A DNA stretch of 64,000 nt from Agapetus fuscipes (taxonomy: Eukaryota > Arthropoda > Insecta > Trichoptera > Glossosomatidae). Of the stretch, positions 1-11,724 are shown piece by piece. Position numbers and translations under genes: made by a program. Position 1 is the stretch's first letter; each line of letters starts with the position of its first letter. The DNA is taken from positions 3,596,001 through 3,660,000 of the forward strand of contig OX637339.1 in assembly GCA_951799405.1 (NCBI GenBank), written 5' to 3'. The notes below the pieces were generated by a model that saw only the letters and a list, made by a program, of their open reading frames with translations, was not told the DNA's origin and ran no database searches.

Positions 1-60
1 ACTTGCTCGATGAAAAATCACACTTTCACACTGCTCGATGAAAAATCGACGAGCCGTCAC
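1..60 (+). repeat. Short direct repeat
   Basis: TGCTCGATGAAAAATC occurs at 5 and 33, 28 bp apart; may be the edge of an array continuing outside the window. Confidence 0.5.
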
Positions 61-224
61 TGTTTACGACGTAATAAAGTGTCTGCCCGTATGTGTGTGT
101 GTAGCTCTATTAAAACATGCACACCTTTCTCTTGAACTCTGCTCCCTCAGAAACCCAAGCTGTGGTGAAGAAAAAATATCTGCGTGATGGAATCTCCATT
201 TGTTGTTCTACTTGCCTGTTTTCC

Positions 225-325
225 TCACTTCTCGCAGACAACCCGTCCACAGACAGCTCAGACATGAACAAATCGGGCACACGACAATTCGTCCTCACGA
301 CTTTTCGGTCACATCCCATAATATA
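225..325 (+). repeat. Phrase-repeat block
   Basis: GCAGACAACCCGTCCACAGA and CACGACTTTTCGGTCACA match the ACGACATTTCGGTCA family. Confidence 0.5.
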
Positions 326-426
326 ATATTGCGTTTTTTTTTATCAGAATTGCCAAAATTTCTGCAGCAACGGGATCTTGTCTCTACCTACAAGATGGCA
401 GATAGTCTACGAACAAAATGGCACAT

Positions 427-612
427 ATCTATCTATAATCTATAATCTAAGTTGCAAGGATATATTCATTCAAAGCTCTCAGATGTATGCCCACAAACAA
501 ACACGTGTAGTTCGCGCTTACAAATGCTGATTGTGTACTTTACAAATAAAATCCAAACCTCAAATGAACATAAGCCCTGCAACTCTTGCCGACATTCCCT
601 GAAACAGGGGTG
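427..612 (-). repeat. LINE-tail copy, 5' truncated
   Basis: Reads from the ATCTATAATCTATAATC tail through GCCCTGCAACTCTTGCCG to CAGGGGTG, where homology stops. Confidence 0.75.
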
Positions 613-762
613 TCGTACATATACGTACTGTAATTTAATGTAAATTAACTATGACCTGAATCTTCATATAAAATGCGAAGGAACTTTTTCCCCGACCTAT
701 TATAATATATTCCACAGAAACTACAATAAATTAAAATTAAAGTAAGTAAAAATAAAAGTATA

Positions 763-921
763 CGTTGCAAGAATAGATGGATGTCGTGGCAGAGGAAGAC
801 CGAGAGAGGTATGGATGGACCATATATCTGAAATAGCGAATGAATGGAATATCCAGAGTCATAATAAAAGGAGGGCTCGTATGAAGAAGGTAATGACTCT
901 GGATGAAATGAAAAAAGTATA
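763..921 (+). pseudogene. LINE reverse-transcriptase C-terminal fragment
   Basis: The plus strand encodes VARIDGCRGRGRPREVWMDH, then NIQSHNKRRARMKKVMTLDE. This is nearly identical to the C-terminus of the LINE at 27.6 kb. It is truncated at both sides; a degraded SINE-B follows at 1010. Confidence 0.75.
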
Positions 922-1009
922 CGTAAGCACAGATAATATAAAGTTGTATCCACGATTTCTCAAATCAGGGAATCAGCACTTACTTATTTACCTTTTCTTT
1001 TAAGGTGGC

Positions 1010-1118
1010 AATTTGAAAATATAATGGTACACATTTTTTGTGCTCCGCCGTGATTCGAAACCAAGACTTTCCATTTACGTGTCCGAAGCGCTAACCACTA
1101 GACTACAAACCGGTCGAA
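1010..1118 (-). repeat. SINE-B 5' part
   Basis: Minus-strand tRNA-like head with TAGTGGTTAGCGCTTCGGAC and B-box-like GGTTTCGAATCAC, then GGAGCACAAAAAATGTG. Body truncated. Confidence 0.7.
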
Positions 1119-1394
1119 TGTACATAATTAAAGTAAGTCAGGTTATGCAACGTGTTCCATCAGATGAGAGGATTTGATGTGGGAACGAAACAATGGCGGG
1201 TTTTAACAAACGAGAAAGAAAGTGCAACTACTTGTGCAGACAATCCGATGTAGGTTGCTGAGTAAACAATGCTGGTAATGTCTTGCTAATCACACCGTGT
1301 ACCTGCTGGCTGAATAATCAGCAAGATCTGTGGGAAACAAACTTACTGATGTTTACGTAAATTATGTCACAATATTATACTATTTGCGATGGGA

Positions 1395-1575
1395 TAATTA
1401 GTCCACAAAAACTTCGCTTGTGGACCAAAACGTTCATCAGATTCCACGAAAAAACGGTCACAGACAACCTGCCAACAGACACAATGCGGCCAACGACATT
1501 TCGGGCACACACAATAAGTATATCGACGTTTAAAAGGCGTAGGGCATAAGCGACGACGTTTTGGTCACAAATGAG
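1395..1575 (+). repeat. Phrase-repeat block
   Basis: ACGGTCACAGACAACCTGCC, CCAACGACATTTCGGGCAC and GACGACGTTTTGGTCAC. Confidence 0.5.
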
Positions 1576-1589
1576 TTATGAATGCTATA

Positions 1590-1728
1590 TATAATAATCT
1601 ATAATCTAAGTTGCAAAGACATAATGAATATTTAAAGCTCATATCAAATGCATGCCCACAAACAAACACGTGTAGTTCGCGCTTACAAATGCTAAATGTG
1701 TATTTGCAAATTAAAATCCAAACCTCAA
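1590..1728 (-). repeat. LINE-tail copy, truncated, abutting SINE-A
   Basis: Tail and first 130 bp only. A minus-strand SINE-A begins immediately at about 1729. Confidence 0.7.
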
Positions 1729-1985
1729 CGCAACGCAAATAAGCTACACAATAGTGTAACTTCTTGCTTGCGTAATCCCCGAAGGGGTCGCATGTGGCGA
1801 TTCGGGACCTATTTATTTTTACGGGTAAGGGGGCCGGCGTCACACCAACCACTTTCAGTTGAAGTGGGGTTTTCCCAGCTCCCGGGAGTTTTGGTAGTCA
1901 TTTCTTGTGAAGGCTGAGTAAACCTTGAAATTGAACCCTTGCTCTCGGCATGGAATGCAAGCATTCCACCAATTGAGCTATCGAC
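1729..1985 (-). repeat. tRNA-derived SINE (SINE-A)
   Basis: Minus-strand copy from AAGCTACACAATAGTGTAAC to the tRNA-like head TTGAGCTATCGACC. The head holds a pol III A-box-like TAGCTCAATTGG and a damaged B box. A SINE-B follows directly. Confidence 0.8.
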
Positions 1986-1987
1986 CT

Positions 1988-2217
1988 ATTTACGAGCCTG
2001 GTCGTCGTCGCTAAGCAGCTCAAGCAAGACCCAGTTGCTGTAAGGCTGGATGGATCTTTGGTGACCGGTCATTAGTAAAGGTTTATGAATTTTTCAACCC
2101 AGTGAAGAGCAAATTTGAAAACATAAATGGTAGGTATATTTTTGTGCTCCGCCGGGATTCGAACCCACAACCTTCCTTCAGAGTCCGAAGTGTTACCACT
2201 GAACTACGGACCGGTCC
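1988..2217 (-). repeat. tRNA-derived SINE (SINE-B)
   Basis: Minus strand: head GGACCGGTCCGTAGTTCAG, B box GGGTTCGAATCCC, body GGAGCACAAAAATATACC and GCAACTGGGTCTTGCTTGAG. Fused to SINE-A on the left. Confidence 0.8.
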
Positions 2218-2342
2218 CTCAAATAAATATAAACCCTGCAAATTTTGCCGACCTTCCCTAGAACAAGGGTGACATTGGCAAAGTGAATATTTTTTTACAG
2301 AATGGGTGGTCAGCCTCATAGCATCCTATAAGTCAAGGAACT
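2218..2342 (-). repeat. LINE-tail copy lacking the microsatellite end
   Basis: From the CTCAAATAAATATAAACCC phrase to CCTATAAGTCAAGGAAC, directly next to the SINE-B head at 2217. Confidence 0.7.
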
Positions 2343-4797
2343 CATTTTCAAAAACCTTGTTGGCCTTCTTTGATTCTTTACGACTTATTTGACACTTATG
2401 ATTTATATACGTTTGGGGGGCACTGACCTAAACAACTACGTTCAGAGAAATTCGTCTCAAATAAATATTTTTTTGCAATAACTACAGTTTTAAATGTGAA
2501 GTAATAATAATGTAAGGTTCCAGTTTTATTGCCAACCAATCAACAGACAAGAAATTACTACCTGAGGTGAATGTAGGTATTCACCGAGAACAAACTACCT
2601 CCATAATATAACAACAACAAACGACATGTCCTATCTGATAAATACAGGATAAAAACATGGAATAAAACTCACCGATATGTATCCTTGTCTCCAAATAACT
2701 AACACACAATCACACGCATCTAAATTCCAACAGAACAACAATTTATTTGAAAAATTTCACTCGAAAAGGAGAGTTTTTTCACGTTATCAAAAATAAGTGA
2801 ACACAAAAAACAGCACTGCAAAAATAACACGGAAACAAAGATACAAAAATAGCACCGATGATAAAATTAAATGAACACGATTGTTGCGTGTTTAATTGAG
2901 ATAAGATATCAAACATCACATCGTGTTGCATTCACGTAAACAAGAATTTGTATTTGCAACAAAATCAGCTGTTTCCATCCATTTCGGTCACAAAAATACT
3001 CGTCAAACCCTCGTCGCGATGCACTCGGGATGTTTTTTTTTTATCTACGATGTTCTTTGAGAAGATTTGGCGTGTATTTGGTGACTCGAATGCGATTTGA
3101 TTTTATAAAAATGTTGCAAATATACCGATTTATGTAAATTTAATGTACACGAATTTTAACAGCTAGGCGTTGCAAGCAAACACGGTTCTCGAATGACAGT
3201 TGCTGTTGCTCATTCTTGTATGTCAGACACGCTGATAAGGAAGGAAGCGCTGATCAATAAAGAGACACCTGTGTATTACCTTGTGAAGCTTTTAATAAAC
3301 ATCACTCATTCAGCACAGACACAAACCATCTTCCCAATATATTTTTTCAGCAGTTCATTTTTACCTATCTATCCTAAATAATTGTCATTTTTATTACGCT
3401 TTTAAATTCTTATCTTATTTTAATATTGTGTCAAGTGTTTTACAAGCTATGTTTTCATTATTTTCCTCAATTAAGGAATAGAGTTTACTGCCATCTAGAT
3501 TTCTAGTTGTAACAATTTTTTTAGAACAGGAAATCCTGTCAGATTTGGAAATAATTTGAATATGGCTGCTCCTTACATTTGGCAATCATTTGCACAATTA
3601 TGTTCACTCACTAGTTCCAAGTGACGGTTTTTTTTTACATATTTTTAAAATAAGTGCTTCCAAGTTGACTTTCTTATACTGGTTGTGTATGTGATAGCAG
3701 ACTAGCAGGTATTTCAAAAGTTTTGTTGTATTTTTAATTTTCTATACTTTTATTCTTCTGATTATCTGTTGTATTGTATGTTTATGTTTCATGCAAATAA
3801 GAAAGTAAAAAATCTTTTTCTGTTTGATTTTTTTTACATTAAAAAAAATAGTTTGGATATTCTTGATTAAAAAATCTGGCCAGGATGTATTTTTCATTAT
3901 CTATTTATATCTTATTTTTCTGCATTTACGTACAAACCTTTACATTTCTTTGCATCATTTTTGAAAATCATATTTACGAAGACCTGCAAAATGGCGATTG
4001 AGTTCTTAAAATAATGTCATGTGCAAATGCAAAAAGAACCTTCCCATTTATAAGTTCCTTTTATGTTCAAATATTTTGTGATACTTTTGAAATTGCGGCT
4101 AAATGAGCTTCGCACATTAATTGACATTATCAAAGTTGTGATATTATAATTGATTGATTGATTGCTTCATTGGCGGGATCTTTAAAGTTTAACCGTCAAT
4201 TGTGTACCTATGTCATTTGTGTGTTTGCCATTTTGTAAGCCATCGTAATATGACGTTTTATATGTTTTTGTCCTGATACAGGTAGATAAGGAGTAAATGG
4301 ATAAAAAAAAACAAGCATTTATGCAGGATATCAAAAACTCAACTATTTTCTAACACAAAGCAGCATTCACGGGAAAAGTAGCGCCCTTTTCGATCAACAA
4401 CTCCTTAATTTTAATCGGTTCTTAAAATATGTAGATGGGCGTACTTACATGGTTGCAATTTAGAATCAAAGCTGGTAATCCAGAGTTTTTTCCGAAATTG
4501 AGAAAATTACTTTTTCTGTTTCCATCATCGGTCTGTGTAAAGACATACATGAAGTATCTGAACCATTTTGTATGCCAAAAAGAATGCACCTTAGGGTTTC
4601 ATCTCCATACAAATGTGGTCTTGTTTTAATCAGTTTACAGGCAACCGTCACGTTTATGTCTCTTTGTTGTTCACCTATTATTATGTGTGTTCATGGCGCA
4701 TTTGCTACTATGGGAAAAACAGACATACGCCATCTATGTCTTTTACATTGATTGATGGTTACCACATTTTTATAATTTAATAAAAAATACCAGAATT
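2343..4797. other. AT-rich stretch without recognised content
   Basis: No frame longer than about 65 codons and no family match seen. Poly-T/A runs and short ATTGATTG repeats (4150) only. Confidence 0.6.
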
Positions 4798-5092
4798 AAA
4801 TTGGGCTGATTTATTTGGTGAGCGCTGTTTTTGTGTGTATACACCTCAAGAGCCCTCTGCGAGCTTGGTCGTCGCTATAGAAAGCGCCAATTCTCAAGCA
4901 AGACCCAGTTGCTGTAAGGCTGGATGGATCTTCTGATGACCGGTCTTTGGTAAAGGTTTATGAATTTTTCAACCCAGCGAAGAGCAAATTTGAAAATGTA
5001 AATGGTATATTTTTTGTGCTCCGCCGGGATTTGAACTCACAATCTTCCATTTACGAGTCCGATGTGCTACCACTGGACTATGGACCGGTATA
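4798..5092 (-). repeat. SINE-B, near full length
   Basis: From the ATTTATTTGGTGAGCGCTG end through CAAGACCCAGTTGCTGTAAG to the head at 5090. Confidence 0.85.
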
Positions 5093-5567
5093 AGAATGCC
5101 GCCTTTGATTCCATATCCGGAGCGTGCACTGGCTAGAGGCAAATACATTTCAATAAATATTTTTCCCGTTGCCTTTAAAATCATTAAAAATGGCTCAAAT
5201 CGCACCATAAACATCAATTTTTAGTTTTAATATCAATGGTGCATATATGGGAGGCATGTTCCTTCTTTGTATGGCTCATTTTTGTAAGTATTTAATTTTG
5301 ATTTATTTCTCATTTTGAACTAAGTAAGTAATTGTATGATGAAAGATTGACCGCTGTACTGTAAAAATCAGCTCACTTTTAAATTTATCTGGAAGGTTCC
5401 TTTAGGTACATCGTTTTCTGTAAAAAATATAGACTTATGCCAATGTAACTCCTGTTTCAAATAAAAAAGCAGCAAGACTTGTAGAGCTTATGATCACTCA
5501 AGTTTAAAAGTTTTATTTAGTTACTACACATTTTGCATGAGTCAGATTGAACGTACATGTGCCTGTT
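5093..5567. other. AT-rich stretch
   Basis: No gene or repeat recognised. Confidence 0.5.
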
Positions 5568-5946
5568 ATGGAGCATCCACACGCTTGCCAAGGCATTACA
5601 AGCCAAGCGTGTGGACGGCCGTTTGGCTAGGCTTGGGGCGTGGTTTGTGCCGCCTTGGCTTGGCTTGTCGCCGATCCGACCAGAGTCGGTTTTTTGACGC
5701 AAGTCAAAGGGAATTCACGCATGCGCATGCCAGGCACACACATACTTGTGCGCGCGCATTCTGGTAGTTTTTTTTTTTTTTTACATAAAAATAAGTTTAT
5801 CCAAATGTTATAGCTAAAAGCTGGACGTCCGCCATGCTTGCTTATTCGAACACACACAGACGCACGCACAAGCGTGTGGAGGCCCCTGTTTGGTTTTCCA
5901 AGCGCTTGCAAGCAAGGCGCTTGCCGCAAGCGTGTGGATGCCCCAT
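5568..5946. mobile_element. Nonautonomous TIR element
   Basis: Ends ATGGAGCATCCACACGCTTG and CAAGCGTGTGGATGCCCCAT are inverted repeats. The interior repeats the AAGCGTGTGGA phrase several times and is locally GC-rich. No transposase is coded. Confidence 0.65.
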
Positions 5947-6099
5947 GAAACTAGCTGGACTTTTTTCTCTTATGATTTTTATCTGTACTGCATAAATGTC
6001 GCTCCTTTATCATGACTTTCATGCACCTGCCATAAATATGCTTTTATGCAATTAATCTTCCATGAATGAGTGTTCCAAAAAAGTTATTCCCCCTCATCC

Positions 6100-6335
6100 G
6101 CAATCACACCTCAAAAGCCCTCTGCAAGCTTGGTTGTTGCTGTAGAAAACTCATTGTCCGTAAGACTCAATGGATCTTTGGTGTCTGGTTTTTTGGCAAG
6201 ACAAATGAATTTTTCACGCAGCAAAGAGCAAATTTTGAAAATGAAATGACATTTTTGAGCTCCGCCGAGAAAACAAACTCAAAACTTTCCGTTTAAGAGC
6301 TTGTGGGGTTAACCGCTAGACTGTAGACTGGCCAT
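6100..6335 (-). repeat. SINE-B, diverged
   Basis: CACACCTCAAAAGCCCTCTG through GAGCTCCGCCGAG to GGTTAACCGCTAGACTGTAG. Confidence 0.7.
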
Positions 6336-6433
6336 GTCTGTAGTTATGAAGATATGAACTTTACTTGTCTATCATTTTTCATTTGACAATAAAAGTTCAA
6401 TAAGAGTTTTAGGCTTACACAGCCGGCTGATGA

Positions 6434-6542
6434 TGCTGGAATGATGTTTTCCGGGATCTGTTGCCGTAGTCGTGGTCTAACATCCGGAAGCTCCAGATCC
6501 CACAGACCACGGCAACAGATCCCGGAAAACATCACTCCAGCA
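6434..6542. mobile_element. Foldback element, copy 1
   Basis: Arms around TTCCGGGATCTGTTGCCGT and ACGGCAACAGATCCCGGAA with a loop containing CCGGAAGCTCCAG. Homology with copy 2 (30244-30345) extends left into GAGTTTTAGGCTTACAC. Confidence 0.7.
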
Positions 6543-9435
6543 ATAAAAGTTCATATTATTTTCTTATACATTAATTTTTAAAAGCTCAAGTTCAAATAAG
6601 GAACACTTAAAATTTAGGAGTCGTTGGTCGAATCGGGCATATGGATACAATAAAAACAGGCATTCTGAAATGGTCACAAAAGAAAGAATAAAAACATGTT
6701 AATTGGAAGCGTTCTTTATTTAGTAAAATATATATAATATTCTTTTATGGTTAATACAAGTTAAAATAAATAACATTACTGCTAAGGTAGGTACATACAT
6801 CATGACACTATAATACTTTTAGATTTAGATTAGATTATCTAACAGGTTATCTAGATCCGCCATGAAATGGTCCGGTGGCGCCCCAGTCTCTGGGAAAGTG
6901 GCAAAGTCTGCACTTACACAACACCTATAATCAAACATTACAAATATTACAATTCAAGCCTTTGTGTAACTTCCTTTGTATCAAAAAATAAAAATTAATA
7001 GATATTTTTTGCAAGAAAATAATTCTGTACCACAAGTAAAAAACATTGCGTTAACTTCCCTCAATAGGGTAGTTGCAGTGGTAGGGAAAACGGTTGAAAA
7101 TAATATGGTTCTGTAGAGTAAATTTCAAGGATCACAACCATATATTTTTTGTGTAGTAAAAATAAAAATATCATTTATAATTTAAAAAAATAAAATGCGG
7201 AGAATTTTAGTCGCGCCAAAACACAGCGCGTTCGACTTCGCGAATCATGACGTCAAAATGACGTCAAGATTCGCCACTGGGCCCGCCGATACCTACACTC
7301 CGAAAATGCATCGCCGTCATATCTGCCTAAATAAACAAAATTACCTTTTTTCCGGAAATCGAGAATACGCTAATTTTAAAGAGCTTTAGTTTAAAAACTA
7401 ATCAAGATATATTTTTTTTAAAAACGCAGATGCATTTTTAAAAATGTATTCTACCATTTTGTACAATGAAAAAAATATGTGATACTTCCCTATTGTGTAA
7501 ATAGAAAAAATGTATCAAAACTAAATCTCTCACTAGGGGTGCTGTTGCATTTTCCATACATTTGTCTACATAGGCGACTGAGCGTAGTTCCGGCAATATT
7601 TTATTTCCGGGGTCCAGGAATTTAGTATTCAAGGTAACATAAAGTAATGAAGTATTTCTGTTGTATAAATATTATGTTCCTTTTTTATGGTCATCCATTT
7701 TTCTCTTTTAAGTAAATGGACTTGGTCTAAATGACATCAATAAAAAATGTGAGGTTACCTCACCCAATTCCCAAGGAAAAAGCAAAAAAATATATATATA
7801 TTGGTTGCATAGAAACCAAGTAGCGTAGAACTTTTGTGTTACCAATGGTTAACCCACAAAAAAATATTTTAAACAAAGTTTGAAACTTTCTTTAAATATT
7901 AGTTAAAAATTTTTAACTTTGTGCGGAGTCAGATGAGAGCTGTAATCCACCGAATTATTGTTGCCTGCAACAATACCACTGATGTTTAAATCAACTGAAT
8001 ATTGTACATTCTAATCACTTGTCGGAAATAAAAACAACTAAATACAGCATGTTTTTAATTTGTTTCATACTATGTGAGAAACTTTTGTTATTCTAACAAA
8101 AACTGATGTATTGAGCTCCACGTAAATGATAATCTAATTAAATGAACTTTGTTATTTCATTTATAATTATTTTTTACTTATATAGGTATTTTAAATTTTG
8201 ACAAGAGATCACAATGGTAAAATTAAGTGATAATAAAAATGCTAGAAAGTAATAATAAAAATTAAACCTACTGAATTTCAACATAAAATTTATTAGTAGA
8301 AACATTAAAAATACAACAATTACATTCATTCAATAGTAACATGAAAAGATCAATTTATAGTGTGAAAGATACATGGAGTGAAGTGAGTTGTGGAATTGTG
8401 AAAGAGAATTAAAAACAATCTACTTTGATTAAAAGTGATAGAAGATTTGCAATACGTGCGGAATAAAGCTGGGTGAGTGAATTTGTCTAGGTACATATTT
8501 TTAATATTTGTGTGAGATTATAAAAATTGTGTGAGTGCAAACTATGTGCAACACTTTTATATGCGATCCAAAATGGCGTCTGACATAACCTCGTTCTGAT
8601 TCTAACAGCCATTTCACTACAAGGCGCATTCTGCATGGTTTTTTCTATCCAGTCCCCGGTTGGAAGTCAGTAATGTCTGAAAGCTTTCACATTGTTTGTC
8701 CGGTAATACACAGACAATCCAACAGAATGCGCTATGTCTGAAAAAGTCCTATGTCTTACATAACCTCACTCTGATCCAAAATGACATTTCACATAACCTC
8801 ATTCTTTACCCAAGTATAAACTGTAACATTTAAACTCCACCATAAAGTTTTATAAAAAAAACATAGAAACTAAAACATTTTGTACGTTAACTGAGTACCT
8901 ATTAAATAGTTTCCATTCGTCTATGGTAGAATGCCATGGCTAAGATCAAATGTAAAATTTTATACAAATTGCTAGGTACTGATCCAAAATGGCGATTCAC
9001 ATAACCTCATTCTTTTCTCTAGCGCAACAATGTTACAATCTATTCTTTATGATTATTTTTCGATGTTTATTTCATACAGGTGCCTACTCACTATTTTTCG
9101 TTGAATTTCTTAAATAGGTAGATATTTATAAATATTTAAGTAAGTAGGTGGTAGTTAAATACGTAATGATTAATTTAACTAAGAATAAGGAATGTAGGTA
9201 GCAAACATATTCCGGAATCATACTTTAAGGCATTGTAGTACGTTCCAATACTAAGCATGGTTTTTTAAGAACCTCTATAATCTAAGTTGCAATGATATAT
9301 TTCTCTATATTCAAATACACATTCAAATATGTTTGGCAGATTTGTACATAAAATGCTTTTACAAATGTTTCAAGGAAGGGCAGCAAAAGTTATACAGCTT
9401 TTGTTAATTTGACGGTCAGGTTTTCTTTTATAATT
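6543..9435. other. AT-rich stretch with a GC-richer island
   Basis: At 7195-7330 there is a compact GC-richer island with two TGACGTCA-like CRE motifs 12 bp apart (7248-7265). It is probably an unidentified dispersed repeat rather than a gene. At 8567, 8757 and 8981 the phrase GATCCAAAATGGCG/ACATAACCTCATTCT recurs. Nothing else recognised. Confidence 0.5.
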
Positions 9436-9525
9436 ATGCGTGCTGCATATGAAAGCGCGAACTCACAAGTGCCTGCTTGTGTATGTGTGTGTATACCTAT
9501 CTATGAAACTTAGATTATAGATGCT
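9436..9525 (+). repeat. LINE-tail end fragment
   Basis: CTGCATATGAAAGCGCGAAC, then CTTAGATTATAGATG. A reverse-oriented scrap (TATAATCTAAGTTGCAATG) lies at 9275. Confidence 0.55.
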
Positions 9526-10403
9526 TAGCATTTGAACCAACTACATAGGCTTACAGTATTCTTCTTGAATACGATTGCCTTTTACTTCATCACTAAAAAT
9601 ATGAACTATTTTTGGCACCAATCTATTAAAATATAAAAAAAATCATAAGTACTTTTCCCTATAGTTACTTCAAAAAACCTGTAATATTGGTACTTATGTT
9701 TCTACTTAAAATGTAGGTAATAACAATTAATTCTATGTTCAAGGTCATGCAATACATTATCAGTACTCTCTTAATAATAAAATAATTCTAAAATTTAAAT
9801 AATAATTGATAATGGTAAATCATAAAATCTAAATTTTATTTTATCTATAAAATATGAAAAAAAAATACACAGTAGGTATATAGGCAGCTACTCGTCAAAA
9901 TAAATGAAACTTGTTTCATTATGATTATTTTATATATTATACTTAAATCTTAAAATATATAACCTGTGTACCTACTTACTACCAAATACATTTTGAGACA
10001 TCTTTGTCATTATTGCGTTCTGATTTTTGTCTGGTAGATAGCTCAACTGGTAGAGTACTTATGTTTGGAAGGCGAGGTTTCGGTTCGTTTTATTTTTGTT
10101 AATGACTTTTTATTTATTAGAACTTGTAAATTAAATTAGGTGACACATTACGGTAAAAATACATGTAAATATGCTCTTACAGCAAACAAGTTTTTGCAGC
10201 TACCGTGGAGCTTGATTAATTTGCATTGGCGGTAATTTTACATGAAATGTACATTTTGACAAATTGTTTGGAAATAATATTTTATCGGTCTAACAGGGAG
10301 CCATCTTCTGGGTTATGTATGAATAGAGAAAATATACTCTTTAACCGTGCATCTCTCTCCATTTCGCTGAAAACAGCTGCCTCGACATTTTACTATATTA
10401 TTA
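9526..10403. other. AT-rich stretch downstream of the large gene
   Basis: A SINE-A head scrap at 10029 apart, nothing recognised. Confidence 0.5.
10029..10090 (+). repeat. SINE-A head fragment
   Basis: GGTAGATAGCTCAACTGGTAG A-box phrase with a degraded B box; body absent. Confidence 0.45.
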
Positions 10404-10682
10404 GATGAGCCCTGTTTTTGTGTAAATCACACTTCAAAAGTCCTCTGCGAGCTTGGGTCGACGTTTTAGAAAGCGTCGATTATTTAACAAAACCCAGTTG
10501 CTGTAAGGCTGTAAGGCTAAACGGACCTTTGGTGGCCTATCTTTGTAAAAGGCAGATAAGTTTTTCAACCCAGCCAATAGTTTATTTGAAAATAAAAATG
10601 GTATATTTTTTGTGCTCTGCTGGAATAAGAACCCACAACCTTACATTTATGAGCCCGTTACCACTAGACCACGGAATGGTCA
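10404..10682 (-). repeat. SINE-B copy just downstream of the large gene
   Basis: From GAGCCCTGTTTTTGTGTAAA to CCACTAGACCACGGAATGG. It lies 190 bp past the stop codon in the same orientation as the gene, so it may fall in the 3' UTR and could donate a poly(A) signal. Confidence 0.8.
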
Positions 10683-10870
10683 CCAGTATTCTGAGTATAC
10701 AACATTGCCTAAGCTCACTTCAATCAAATTATTCAATATCGCAAAATAATTCCAAAGGTATCTCAACATCATAACAATTAATATTAGTTGCAACAAAATT
10801 ACAAAACACACACAAAACAGACGCTGGAAAAGCATAACATAAGGGAAGTGGGCAATGCAGGAAGTGCCAT

Positions 10871-11040
10871 CTAGAGGACGAGCATTGCTATAATGGATAT
10901 CATGGCCAGGAGGATGGCCAGGATTGTGAGCACGTCCAGCTGCGTGCAAGCCAGCGTGTAGGAGCATGCTAGGAACAGCGTGCCGGGGTCACGGAACCAC
11001 GTGCCGGTCTTGTCAGGGCACGCGTCGTCATGGCAACTGC
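10871..11040 (-). CDS. Last coding exon: Cys-containing segment plus C-terminal membrane anchor
   Basis: On the minus strand tttgttgacag|GCAGTTGCC is a good acceptor. The exon begins two bases into a codon, matching the single base left over at the donor at 11725, so the join restores a Gly codon. It encodes 55 residues after that Gly: a segment with four cysteines (SCHDDACPDK, then LACSYTLAC), then LTILAILLAMISIIAMLVL directly before a TAG stop. A hydrophobic stretch of about 20 residues at the extreme C-terminus, with no hydrophobic leader seen elsewhere, is the layout of a tail-anchored protein (post-translational insertion, bulk in the cytosol). The organelle cannot be told from sequence. 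The intron to the previous exon is 684 bp. No close AATAAA is evident; the nearest minus-strand AATAAA is at 10581-10586, inside a SINE-B copy. Confidence 0.82.
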
Positions 11041-11724
11041 CTGTCAACAAACACACACAAAAAGCATTCTCATGAGGCAAGGAGCAAGGAGTGAGTGTAT
11101 TAAACCTCAATAACAATGTTTATTGCTTCTGCATACTGTTTCGGCTTTACTAAACATGTAGGATTCTTTCATTTAATAATTTAGAAAAAATGAGTGTGAT
11201 AATGACTCTTATGGGACCATGCATCTATCTACCTTAATATCCTTATTTAGAGCCATCTTAAAACTTATAAAATTGGATATTTAGTACGTAACTTCTTGTG
11301 AAGGAAGCTTCATTGGGATTTGTTTCCCAAATCCCAAAGGAGCAAGATCTCATTTTATTTAAAAATAGAATAAATGTTGCAGGTGGAAAATACCATTTTC
11401 GAGAACTGTCAGTTATGAACTCAAAGATCTGGTTAGTAAACAGATTATTTTTGAAGCCAATGATTTTCTATGCAATAACTTATCAATAATAACCTTAAAT
11501 ATTGTCATTGAAAGTTCATTGTGGTTTCAATTATATTTCAAAATAGACAATTAGCTTTCAAGCTTGTTTGAGCATCAAGCAAGCAAAGCATTTGTTTTTT
11601 TTAAATAAATTTTAATCCACGGTAAACATTGTCATCAGAAGTAGGATATTCTAACAAATACAAATTAAAACAAACACCATGCAAACAAACAAACAAACAG
11701 ACATTTAACTTGCTTCCTTCTTAC
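11041..11724 (-). other. Intron between the last two exons of the large gene
   Basis: 684 bp bounded by gtaaga and ttgacag, AT-rich, with no recognised repeat apart from short CAAA runs near 11690 on the plus strand. Confidence 0.8.

Noticed and set aside
7195..7389. A 64-codon plus-strand frame at 7.2 kb as a gene
   Set aside because: No homology or splice context; the GC-richer island with repeated TGACGTCA looks like a dispersed element.
11705..11724. Stop codon at 11705 as the end of the large protein
   Set aside because: It lies past a strong donor (AAAG|GTAAGAAG), and the next exon joins in phase.
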